In this document: in pieces, positions 1 to 6,414 of the stretch | Layout of the letters: each line of letters opens with the position of its first letter | How positions within the stretch are numbered: position 1 is the stretch's first letter | Origin: CAYYTU01 sp964474655 | GTDB lineage: Bacteria; Chloroflexota; Anaerolineae; B4-G1 | Assembly (NCBI GenBank): GCA_964474655.1 | Contig: CAYYTU010000108.1 | Span: 1 to 7,930, forward strand | Direction: 5' to 3' | Length of the DNA: 7,930 bases | Program-made: the position numbers and the translations under genes | The notes under the pieces: generated by a model | Told to the model about the DNA's origin: nothing | Databases searched by the model: none | What the model saw: the letters and a program-made list of their open reading frames with translations, nothing else

Positions 1-48
1 TTCGATTACGTCCTCTACCTTGCCACGTTTGGCCGGTGGGGCCGGTGA
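1..48 (+). CDS. possible 3' end of an upstream gene (15 codons)
   Basis: Frame 1 is open from the first base to a TGA at 46-48 and reads FDYVLYLATFGRWGR, a protein-like tail mixing hydrophobic, aromatic and basic residues. The other two forward frames here are rich in Pro, Ser and Arg and look like noise. Too little is visible to name a family. No obvious terminator with a T-run follows, so the gene may read on into the region ahead of the helicase gene. It could equally be chance. Confidence 0.3.
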   Translation, partial: FDYVLYLATFGRWGR

Positions 49-77
49 GCGGGTGGTCAGCGGTCGATGGCGTTGGG

Positions 78-95
78 GCGTTTGCGCGCAAACGC
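78..95. promoter_or_regulatory. 18-bp perfect palindrome, candidate operator
   Basis: GCGTTTGCGCGCAAACGC is identical to its own reverse complement over all 18 bases. A second, overlapping 8-bp palindrome, CGCTAGCG, follows at 93-100. There is no unpaired loop and no T-run after it, so it looks more like the binding site of a dimeric DNA-binding protein than a terminator. It lies about 160 bases upstream of the predicted -35 element at 252, which is far for a simple repressor site. It could instead regulate something upstream or be a recombination or uptake-type site. The symmetry is seen directly; the function is inferred. Confidence 0.35.
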
Positions 96-251
96 TAGCG
101 ATGGATCGTTCGGACACGAATCAGCACATAGAAGGTCAGGCCTGAAGACCACGCTGGGCTACATCGGCACTTTGGACGCCGACCAGCGCCGGTCGCCGGC
201 GGTGTATTCGTTTGATCTGAGCCGATTGCATCGGTGAAGGGTTGTTATGGC

Positions 252-280
252 TTGCAGAGAAACGAGAGAAAGCGTATACT
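252..280 (+). promoter_or_regulatory. candidate sigma70-type promoter for the leader and helicase operon
   Basis: TATACT at 275-280 matches the -10 consensus at five of six positions. TTGCAG at 252-257 is a weak -35 (TTG matches, the rest does not), with the ideal 17-base spacer between them. Transcription would start near 287, just before the strong hairpin at 292-321. This is the best promoter-like pair I see between position 49 and the helicase gene. The assignment rests on consensus matching only. Confidence 0.4.
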
Positions 281-327
281 AACAAGCAAGAGCCTCGGCG
301 CTCTACCCCAGAGCCCGAGGCACGGCC

Positions 328-378
328 AAGGCGGGTGCAGCGCCTCAGCAGCACAGACTTTATCACAAAGCCCGCCTT
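328..378 (+). promoter_or_regulatory. potential anti-terminator stem
   Basis: AAGGCGGG (328-335) is exactly complementary to CCCGCCTT (371-378), giving 8 bp that enclose 35 bases. A small inner pairing, GTGC/GCAC at 335-338 and 351-354, could stabilise the enclosed loop. The right arm is the same sequence that forms the left arm of the terminator at 371-395, so both cannot form at once. The terminator stem is 7 bp with a shorter loop, so the two folds look close enough in strength for a ligand, protein or ribosome to switch between them. Confidence 0.4.
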
Positions 379-405
379 CAGTCAAATGAGGCGGGTTTGT
401 TTTTG
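371..405 (+). terminator. intrinsic terminator just upstream of the helicase gene
   Basis: CCCGCCT (371-377) pairs with AGGCGGG (389-395) around an 11-base loop. It is followed by a T-rich run, TTTGTTTTTG, from 396. Its end lies 22 bases before the helicase start codon, with the helicase ribosome site at 417-421. There is no room for a separate normal promoter between terminator and start codon, so any helicase transcript must read through it. On the minus strand the hairpin is followed by a poorer T-run, so the forward orientation is preferred. Confidence 0.65.
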
Positions 406-416
406 TTGATAGCATC

Positions 417-421
417 GGGAG
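417..421 (+). promoter_or_regulatory. ribosome binding site fixing a TTG start for the helicase
   Basis: GGGAG lies 6 bases before TTG at 428-430. An in-frame TAG at 410-412 rules out any earlier start, and the next in-frame ATG lies about 80 codons downstream, well inside the conserved N-terminal region. The TTG is therefore the credible start. Confidence 0.6.
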
Positions 422-427
422 TACTTC

Positions 428-3400
428 TTGACAGACCACATCCAGCCCGGCGACTGGATTGCAGGCCCCTTCTGGGAGGCGCCGGTCCAGGTCATCACCC
501 GGCGTGAGCGTTCCGACCACGACCTCGTGGCGGTCAACGCGGCCCATCTGGAGCGCTCTCGCGCCTACGTCCTGACCCCTGACGACTGGGATCACGTCCA
601 GCGCGTGGTCCGCGCCGACTACGGCGACGTCGGTTTCACGGGCGACCCCACGCGCTTCCGGATGGCCATCGACGCTCACCGCCTGCGACTTGCTCACTCC
701 ATCGACCCCTACGCCGCGCTGAACGCCAGCCGCATCGATCCCCTGCCCCACCAGTTTGAGGCCATCTATGAGCGCCTGCTGGCCCGCCCGGTGGTGCGTG
801 CGCTGCTGGCCCACGACGCCGGCGCGGGCAAGACGATTATGGCCGGGCTGGTGATCAAGGAGCTCCAGCGGCGCCAGGACGTGCGGCGCGTGCTGATCGT
901 GGCCCCGGCCGGGCTGACCATCCAGTGGCAGCGTGAGCTGCTGACCAAGTTCGGCCTGAACGTCGCCATCGTGGACCGGGACTACATGCGCCAGGAAGAC
1001 TTGGACAGCCTCGACGTCTGGCGGGAGACTGACGCCGCCATCACGTCCATCGCCTTCGCGCGGCAGAAGGGACTGCGACGGGCGCTGGAGAGCGTCGAGT
1101 GGGACCTGGTCGTGGTCGACGAGGCGCACAAGATGGCCGCCTACCGCCGCCCCAACGGCTCCATCCGCAGGACGCAGGCCTACGAGCTGGGCGAGGTGCT
1201 CTCACGGCACACGACCCACTTCTTGCTGATGACGGCCACGCCGCACAAGGGAGATCCGGAGAACTACCGCCTGCTCCTGCGGCTGTTGGACGCCGACTGG
1301 AGCCGGGCGTCCGCGCACGTCGACGGGGCCAATCCGATGGTGCTGCGCCGCACGAAGGAGGAGATGCGGAAGCCGAACGGGGAGCCGCTTTACCCGGAGC
1401 GCATCGTGGAGACCGAGCATTACACCATCTCCCACGAGGAGGGCGAGCTCCTGGAGCAGGTGCACAAGTTCATCCGCAAGCGGTACGATAGGGCCCAGTC
1501 GGCCAATCAGCAGAACGCAGCCTTCGCCCTGCTGACGCTGGAGCGGCGGATGGCGTCGAGCCCCTACGCGCTGCGGGAGTCGCTTTGGCGCATCCGGGGG
1601 AAGATTGCGGATCGGCTGGCGGGCCAGAGCCTGCCGCAGTCGGTCGGCGAGGCGGACGGCAACTGGACCGATTGGGAGGAGCTGAGCGAGCAGGAGCGCT
1701 GGGAGCGGGAGGCCCAGGCCGAGGCCGAGGCGGCCGCTATCGTCAGTCGGCGGCAGCTCAAGCGGGAGCTGCGCCAGGTCGACGCGCTGATCGAGCGGGC
1801 CGACGCGCTGGCCCAGCGGGGTGATCAGGCCAAGTTGCAGGCGCTGATGGACGCCTGCCAGGTCTGGGTGAACGACCACGACGAGCAGTTGATCGTCTTC
1901 ACCGAGTTCAAGGACACGTTGGATGACCTGGTGGCGCGGTTAGAGGCCGCGGGCTACACCACGACCCAGATCCACGGGCGGATGGCGGTCGAGGAGCGCC
2001 GCGCGGCGGAGCGGGCGTTCTGGGACGCGGAGGCGCAGATCCTGGTGGCCACCGAGGCGGCTGGCGAGGGCATCAACCTGCAGTGTTGCAGCGTGATGGT
2101 CAACTACGACATCCCCTGGAACCCCTGCCGCCTGGAGCAACGGATGGGCCGCATCCACCGCTACGGCCAGGAAGCGCCACAGGTGCACATCTTCAACCTG
2201 GTGGCGTCCAACACGATGGAGGGCCAGGTCAAGCGGGCGCTGCTGGAGAAGATGGACGCGATGCGGGCGGATCTGGGCGACAAGGTCTTCGACGTGGTGG
2301 GCCAGGCGCTGTGGGAGGACGAGGACCTGCCAAGGGAAAGAAGCTTTCCCCGCACGCTGGAGCGGATCGCGCTGGGCGACGGCGCGGCGGTGGATCAGGC
2401 CCGGCAGATCGTCGAGCGGGCCGGGGAGGCGGCCCGCCAGGCCAAGGAGGCCGAGGATCGCGCCGCATCCGCCGAGCCGCTGGATCTGGAGGGGTTCCGG
2501 CGCAAGCGGGCCACCTTCGCCGCCCATCGGCTCAGCCCGGAGGAGTCGGAGGTTTTCTTCCGTCAGGCGGTGGGCTTCGTCGGCGGGGTGCTTGAGGAAT
2601 TTACGGTGAAGACTTCCGAATTCTCCGATAATTCAGAAGTCTCGACGTACCCCGCCTTCGAGGTGACGCTGCCGCCGGATCTGCGGGGCGATGATTATCC
2701 GCGCACGTTGCGGCTCTCCTTCTGGCCCGAGGCGTGCAGCGACGACGAGACGGCCGAGGACGCGGTGCTCTTCATCGCGCCGGGGCACTGGCTCTTTGAG
2801 GCGCTAATCGACCGGGTGATGGAGCGCTGCCGACCGGACCTGAACCAGGGGGCGGTCTTCTGCGACTTGCAGCCCGAGGATGACGCCGCCTATCTGGTCT
2901 GGTTCGTGCGGAGCTGCATTCGCGACGGGCTGGACCGGCGGGTGGGTGACCTGCTGGCGGCGGTGCAGCACCGGCCCGACCAAGAGACGGTCACGCCACT
3001 GCCGGACGAGGTCCTGGACGGTTTTGACAGCGGCGCGGGCGAGGCGGTGGACGAGGAGGCTCGCCGCGTGCGGCCGATGCTGGCGGCGCAGGAGGAGGTA
3101 GTGAGCCAGTGCGTCGAGAGTGCGTTCCTGCCCGAGCTGGCCGATCATCGGGCGCGGCGGCGGGAGGCGCTGGCCCGCGATCGGGACTTCTTGACCCAGG
3201 GACTGACGGGGCTGGCGGCCCATTGGAACGACGCCGCGCTGGAGGCCTTCGGCGAGGGCGAGATCGAGCTGGGCAGTGAGCTGACCGACCGGGCTAATGC
3301 GGCGCAGCAGCGCCTGGACGATCTGGAGGGCCAGTTGGGGCGGGCTGGACATCTGCTGCTGACCGCGCCGGAAGTGTTGGGCGTGGCGCTGGTGCTCCCC

Positions 3401-3844
3401 ACGCCGCTGGAAGTGGAGATCGAGGGCGAGGATGGCCCGGAACGGGTGTTGATGCGGCGGGATGACGAGGTGGAGGAAGCCGCGATGGAGGCCGTGATGC
3501 GCTACGAGGCGCGGCAGGGCCGCCACCCGCGCGACGTGCACCAGGGCAACTCGTGGGACGTCGAGTCCGACGATGAGCAGGGCCACGTGGCGCGCTACAT
3601 CGAGGTGAAGGGCCGCGGTCCGGAGGACGCCCCCGTGGTGACGATGACCGGCCCGGAGTGGGAGGCCGCACGGCGCCTGGGTGACCAGCATTGGCTCTAC
3701 ATTGTGCTGCTGGGCGACGGGATGCTGGTGATGATCCAGAATCCGTATGGCAAGTTGGAGCCGAGAGAGCTGAAGCGATGGATAGTAAAGGTGAAGGATG
3801 CAACTGCCCAGGGTGAAGCCATGAAATTGGAGGCGGAAACATGA
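428..3844 (+). CDS. SNF2-type DNA helicase/translocase with C-terminal DUF3883 domain (defence-associated, DrmD-like)
   Basis: This is a 1138-residue ATP-dependent DNA translocase. Seen: an N-terminal domain with GPFW near residue 14; Walker A GAGKT near 132-138; DEAH at 231-234; TATP from 269; a charged Glu/Arg-rich segment around 405-475 between the two RecA lobes; motif IV LIVFTEF from 488; motif VI QRMGRIHRYGQ at 571-581; and a C-terminal DUF3883-like domain with WDVES (D1044) and IEVKG (E1059, K1061), resembling a PD-(D/E)XK nuclease fold. Known: such helicases accompany DUF1156 methylases and DUF499 ATPases in anti-phage/modification loci, and DISARM DrmD is a related SNF2 protein. Inferred: it senses or remodels foreign DNA. 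The partial DUF1156 methylase at 7500 supports this. The N-terminus argues for the DUF499/DUF1156 type more than classical DrmD, so I give no symbol. The last 20-25 codons drift to AT-rich usage. The stop overlaps the next start by ATGA. Confidence 0.9.
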   Translation: MTDHIQPGDWIAGPFWEAPVQVITRRERSDHDLVAVNAAHLERSRAYVLTPDDWDHVQRVVRADYGDVGFTGDPTRFRMAIDAHRLRLAHSIDPYAALNASRIDPLPHQFEAIYERLLARPVVRALLAHDAGAGKTIMAGLVIKELQRRQDVRRVLIVAPAGLTIQWQRELLTKFGLNVAIVDRDYMRQEDLDSLDVWRETDAAITSIAFARQKGLRRALESVEWDLVVVDEAHKMAAYRRPNGSIRRTQAYELGEVLSRHTTHFLLMTATPHKGDPENYRLLLRLLDADWSRASAHVDGANPMVLRRTKEEMRKPNGEPLYPERIVETEHYTISHEEGELLEQVHKFIRKRYDRAQSANQQNAAFALLTLERRMASSPYALRESLWRIRGKIADRLAGQSLPQSVGEADGNWTDWEELSEQERWEREAQAEAEAAAIVSRRQLKRELRQVDALIERADALAQRGDQAKLQALMDACQVWVNDHDEQLIVFTEFKDTLDDLVARLEAAGYTTTQIHGRMAVEERRAAERAFWDAEAQILVATEAAGEGINLQCCSVMVNYDIPWNPCRLEQRMGRIHRYGQEAPQVHIFNLVASNTMEGQVKRALLEKMDAMRADLGDKVFDVVGQALWEDEDLPRERSFPRTLERIALGDGAAVDQARQIVERAGEAARQAKEAEDRAASAEPLDLEGFRRKRATFAAHRLSPEESEVFFRQAVGFVGGVLEEFTVKTSEFSDNSEVSTYPAFEVTLPPDLRGDDYPRTLRLSFWPEACSDDETAEDAVLFIAPGHWLFEALIDRVMERCRPDLNQGAVFCDLQPEDDAAYLVWFVRSCIRDGLDRRVGDLLAAVQHRPDQETVTPLPDEVLDGFDSGAGEAVDEEARRVRPMLAAQEEVVSQCVESAFLPELADHRARRREALARDRDFLTQGLTGLAAHWNDAALEAFGEGEIELGSELTDRANAAQQRLDDLEGQLGRAGHLLLTAPEVLGVALVLPTPLEVEIEGEDGPERVLMRRDDEVEEAAMEAVMRYEARQGRHPRDVHQGNSWDVESDDEQGHVARYIEVKGRGPEDAPVVTMTGPEWEAARRLGDQHWLYIVLLGDGMLVMIQNPYGKLEPRELKRWIVKVKDATAQGEAMKLEAET

Positions 3845-4266
3845 CTGAACCGAAATCAAAGCCCAACCTGAGCGGGGAGGATGTAGATCAGCGACATGCG
3901 CAGGGACCGTTGTACAAACCGAGCGGGCCGGTGACCCAGACTTTCATCAATATCGGTAATATTGCAATCTCGTCAGCTGACCTTAAAAGAATCATATTGG
4001 GAGAGTTTGTTGGGGTTGTACTGATGTTATTGGGCTTGTGGATCTCCCAGTATGTTGTTCCGATAACTGCCAGCTTTGATGGCGTTATTGTACGAGCAGC
4101 TGCTTTTGTTATACCGCTTTCGTTACTCTGTGGGTTGTTTATTTACTTTCTGAGCAGGCGGACGAAATACCAGATGATAGACGCCACAGTTGCGGGCGTT
4201 GCAGCTCTCACTGGGCTAATCCTTCTCATCCTGACTTGGGTGCTAATTTGTAGGAGCCCGTTATGA
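3841..4266 (+). CDS. small membrane protein with three predicted TM helices, unknown function
   Basis: 141 residues. The first 50 are polar and include GPLYKPSGPVTQTFINIGN at 22-40, a stretch resembling linker segments before effector modules in some bacterial multidomain signalling and NLR-like proteins (impression only). Hydrophobic helices lie at about 51-73, 83-105 and 114-136, with a basic SRRTK turn between the second and third. The start ATG lies 7 bases after GGAGG (3829-3833) and overlaps the helicase stop as ATGA, predicting coupled translation. Codon use is much more AT-rich than in the helicase. I do not recognise a family. A small membrane effector or an anchor for the following proteins are possible roles, both speculative. 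Confidence 0.75.
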   Translation: MTEPKSKPNLSGEDVDQRHAQGPLYKPSGPVTQTFINIGNIAISSADLKRIILGEFVGVVLMLLGLWISQYVVPITASFDGVIVRAAAFVIPLSLLCGLFIYFLSRRTKYQMIDATVAGVAALTGLILLILTWVLICRSPL

Positions 4267-4841
4267 CCAGACTTACCATAATCAGTCGTGGGGTACTAAG
4301 CGTAGTTCTAGGCATACTAAGCGGAACATTCTGGTTATATCTGGATCGCTCGAAGAGCGTTTGGAAGTATTTCTTGGTAGGGATTGTAGTCAGCTTGGCG
4401 GCCTTTGGTGGCATAGCAGGACTGAGCATTGTACCGGCAAGTCCTGTGGAAATCGCGATAGAAAAACCCTCGAACGAAGCAATCATATCGGGGAAAGAGA
4501 CGGTGATCTCCGGCACCGTTTCTCCGTCAAACAGTCGTATATTTGTGCTCGTGCACCCCGTGGATTCGAACCGCTGGTGGATACAGGAACCTCCTGTCGT
4601 TTTTCAGCGGGAGGATGAACAAGCTCAATGGAAAGCGAGTATACACCTCGGCACTGAAGATCTGGGAGCAGGGGAGTCGTTTCAAGTAGTAGCAGTGGCT
4701 TCACAGGATCCAGAGTGGTTTGACCTGCTGGCGGGGCGCCACTACCAAGCAGGAGATGAGGTTCATAGCTTGCCTCCGCTAAGCCGATCCAATGTACTCA
4801 TCCTGTACAGAAGTAGTACGCAGTTGATGAATCAGGGCTAA
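4263..4841 (+). CDS. membrane-anchored protein with a beta-sandwich-like domain, unknown function
   Basis: 192 residues. Two hydrophobic helices at about 7-26 and 36-58 are followed by a domain of about 125 residues rich in alternating hydrophobic residues, consistent with an Ig-like beta-sandwich. It starts VEIAIEKPSNEAIISG, has a GTV strand turn near 84-86, IFVLVHPV at 93-100, RWWIQ at 104-108 and a W-K-A-S-I strand at 123-127. Similar Ig-like domains occur in cell-envelope and effector proteins, where they bind glycans or proteins; that parallel is family-level inference. Whether the domain faces inside or outside is unclear because both the N-terminus and the inter-helix loop are basic. 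The start has AGGAG at 4252-4256, 6 bases upstream, and overlaps the previous stop as ATGA. The next gene starts one base after its stop. Confidence 0.75.
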   Translation: MTRLTIISRGVLSVVLGILSGTFWLYLDRSKSVWKYFLVGIVVSLAAFGGIAGLSIVPASPVEIAIEKPSNEAIISGKETVISGTVSPSNSRIFVLVHPVDSNRWWIQEPPVVFQREDEQAQWKASIHLGTEDLGAGESFQVVAVASQDPEWFDLLAGRHYQAGDEVHSLPPLSRSNVLILYRSSTQLMNQG

Positions 4842-4842
4842 G

Positions 4843-6414
4843 ATGAGAAAAAGGCGACTATTTGTAGTTGCTCTGCTAATTTTTGCAGTGATATATGCTG
4901 TATTGACGGTATCTTTTGGCTTATTTGTTGTGGATTGGCATTCCCTGCTAGGGGTTGTGTTTTTCGTGGGGTTTGAATTGCTGTTTGTTGGTGTTGCCTA
5001 TGATCTTACCGAAATGCTGCTGACTGTGACTTGCCGACCGGAAAGGTTACCTAAACAAAGCCCCCTGCAGGAATTTCCTCCTGTTGCCTTGGTTATGACG
5101 GTATGTGATGATGTGCTGCCGCCGGCGCTCAATCAACTTGACCAGCAGGCTTATCCTGACTATGACGTATACGTACTGGATGACTCACGAGATGCCTCTA
5201 GTCGCACTATGGTGAACCAATCGGGGTATAAAGTACTAAGGCGTCCTACTCGAGAAGGGTTTAAAGCAGGGAATCTAAATAACTGGCTCGGGCGCTTTGG
5301 AGAGAAATACAAGTATTTAATCGTTCTTGATAGCGACTCCTTGTTGGAAGATGATTTTGTAACCCGTATGATCGAATACGCTGAGCATTCTGAAAATGAG
5401 GATATCGCACTTTTTCAGAGCAAGATCCTGCCTTGGAACACTCAACGGGCGTTTCCACGCATCCTGGGGGCTATTGCGCCAGCTCGAATGGAAGTTCTGA
5501 AGCACACAGCGGATCGCTTGGGCACTATGTTCTCGTTTGGTCACAATTACTTAGTTCGTCTTAGTGATGTTCTTGATGTGGGAGGATTTCCCGAGAACGT
5601 GACCGCCGAAGACACAGCGCTGACTCTGCGGCTTAGTACCCTTGGTCGCACTACGAGGTTGGTTGATGTGACTTCGTTCGACACGGAGCCGGAGAATATG
5701 TCTCTCTACGCGCGTAGAATGTGCCGTTGGGCTAAACAGACGGTGGAGATATTCCGCTTCCCCTGGCGCAAGGCCTCTAATCGCCTCAAGATTATGCTTT
5801 GCTACCACTTATACAGCTATATTATCGGCTTTGTTTACCTGGTTTTGCTGCTGTTGTCCGCTTGGGCTTTTCACGCCGAGCCTTATGGGATTAAAGAGGT
5901 CATCTCTTACATCATTACCACGCGGGCCTATCTTACTCCCCCATTTATCACTCTGTGCAGTACGGCTTTGCTCTGGTTTTTCCAGGTGCTGTCTAGGGCC
6001 ATTCTGGCTCAGTGCTTTGGAACGAGATTTAAGGACACATTACTGCACGGTATAATCGCGACTCCCTTAATGCATTCTATAGTGTTTCGGCAAACTATAG
6101 GCATGTTGCGAACTGCACTGGGCAATCCGGTCGGTTTTCAACCTACAAATCAGAGAAATCTTGATTCAACTTGGTCATCTCCTTCCATTTGGGATATACT
6201 CGCTTATATGCGTTTTCCACTTCTCTTCAACATATTTTTACTGTTGGGAGTTGCATTGCATAATCGCTATTTGATCTATAGTCCTAACGTGCTTTGGCTG
6301 CTGCAGTTGATGTTTTCTCCTGCGATTCTGTGGTTCTTCCATAGAGATGAGTTGTCGATAGGAACGGGTCGGCATCTGCGGCTAGATAAGGTGCGAGCGG
6401 AGGGTGTGCGATGA
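4843..6414 (+). CDS. membrane family 2 glycosyltransferase, cellulose-synthase/beta-glucan-synthase type
   Basis: 523 residues. Predicted to transfer sugars from a nucleotide-sugar donor and probably extrude the polymer or glycan through its own membrane channel. Seen: two N-terminal helices (about 6-29 and 35-57); a cytosolic GT-A domain with VLDDS (D113/D114), FKAGNLN from 140, the DxD-type motif LDSDS (D163, D165) and TAED ending in the probable catalytic base D257; and a QxxRW-type acceptor site written R292-M-C-R-W296, with Arg where Gln is usual. Further helices lie at about 318-342, 365-390, 455-473 and 483-500. The overall order matches GT2 processive synthases, but it lacks the c-di-GMP-binding PilZ domain and is shorter than BcsA. 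Substrate unknown. No clear ribosome site is seen, so translation may reinitiate after the preceding stop. Its stop overlaps the next start as ATGA. A glycosyltransferase within a DNA-modification locus is unusual. Confidence 0.88.
   Translation: MRKRRLFVVALLIFAVIYAVLTVSFGLFVVDWHSLLGVVFFVGFELLFVGVAYDLTEMLLTVTCRPERLPKQSPLQEFPPVALVMTVCDDVLPPALNQLDQQAYPDYDVYVLDDSRDASSRTMVNQSGYKVLRRPTREGFKAGNLNNWLGRFGEKYKYLIVLDSDSLLEDDFVTRMIEYAEHSENEDIALFQSKILPWNTQRAFPRILGAIAPARMEVLKHTADRLGTMFSFGHNYLVRLSDVLDVGGFPENVTAEDTALTLRLSTLGRTTRLVDVTSFDTEPENMSLYARRMCRWAKQTVEIFRFPWRKASNRLKIMLCYHLYSYIIGFVYLVLLLLSAWAFHAEPYGIKEVISYIITTRAYLTPPFITLCSTALLWFFQVLSRAILAQCFGTRFKDTLLHGIIATPLMHSIVFRQTIGMLRTALGNPVGFQPTNQRNLDSTWSSPSIWDILAYMRFPLLFNIFLLLGVALHNRYLIYSPNVLWLLQLMFSPAILWFFHRDELSIGTGRHLRLDKVRAEGVR

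Larger units (their letters stand above)
281..405 (+). ncRNA. structured 5' leader RNA (attenuator-like) or terminated small RNA
   Basis: Three elements lie in order. First is a strong two-part hairpin: 292-298 pairs with 315-321 (7 bp), then after one bulged C, 300-304 pairs with 310-314 around an ACCCC loop. Second is segment AAGGCGGG at 328-335. Third is CCCGCCTT at 371-378, which can pair with the second segment or with AGGCGGG at 389-395 to form the terminator. GAGGC at 317-321 can also pair with GCCTC at 342-346, competing with the first hairpin. Mutually exclusive pairings before a terminator are the usual logic of attenuators and riboswitches. I do not recognise a known riboswitch class. 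It could instead be a free small RNA of roughly 120 nt that ends at the terminator. Confidence 0.45.

Noticed and set aside
67..237. Forward 56-codon open frame ahead of the promoter
   Set aside because: It lacks a convincing ribosome site, runs through the 18-bp palindrome, and its residue make-up (many Arg, Ser, Gly) fits GC-rich chance reading. The second half looks slightly protein-like, so it could be a worn gene tail, but I cannot support it.
292..321. tRNA or tRNA-like element at the strong hairpin
   Set aside because: No D-arm, T-arm or CCA-end pattern; it is a single long bulged hairpin.
335..409. Possible 24-codon GTG leader peptide overlapping the terminator
   Set aside because: The AAGG ahead of it is only 3 bases away, too close for a ribosome site, and there is no run of a regulatory codon as in amino-acid attenuators.
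245..1129. Long open frame on the minus strand opposite the helicase; others at 1202-1879, 1940-2527 and 2804-3859
   Set aside because: These are mirror frames of a GC-rich gene with strong third-position bias. They show no domain motifs and the forward frame carries all helicase motifs.
4559..4572. tRNA T-arm-like GGTTCGAATCC on the minus strand, as at integration sites
   Set aside because: The flanking bases give only two stem pairs, no other tRNA arm is present, and the plus strand codes for the beta-domain protein here. Chance match.
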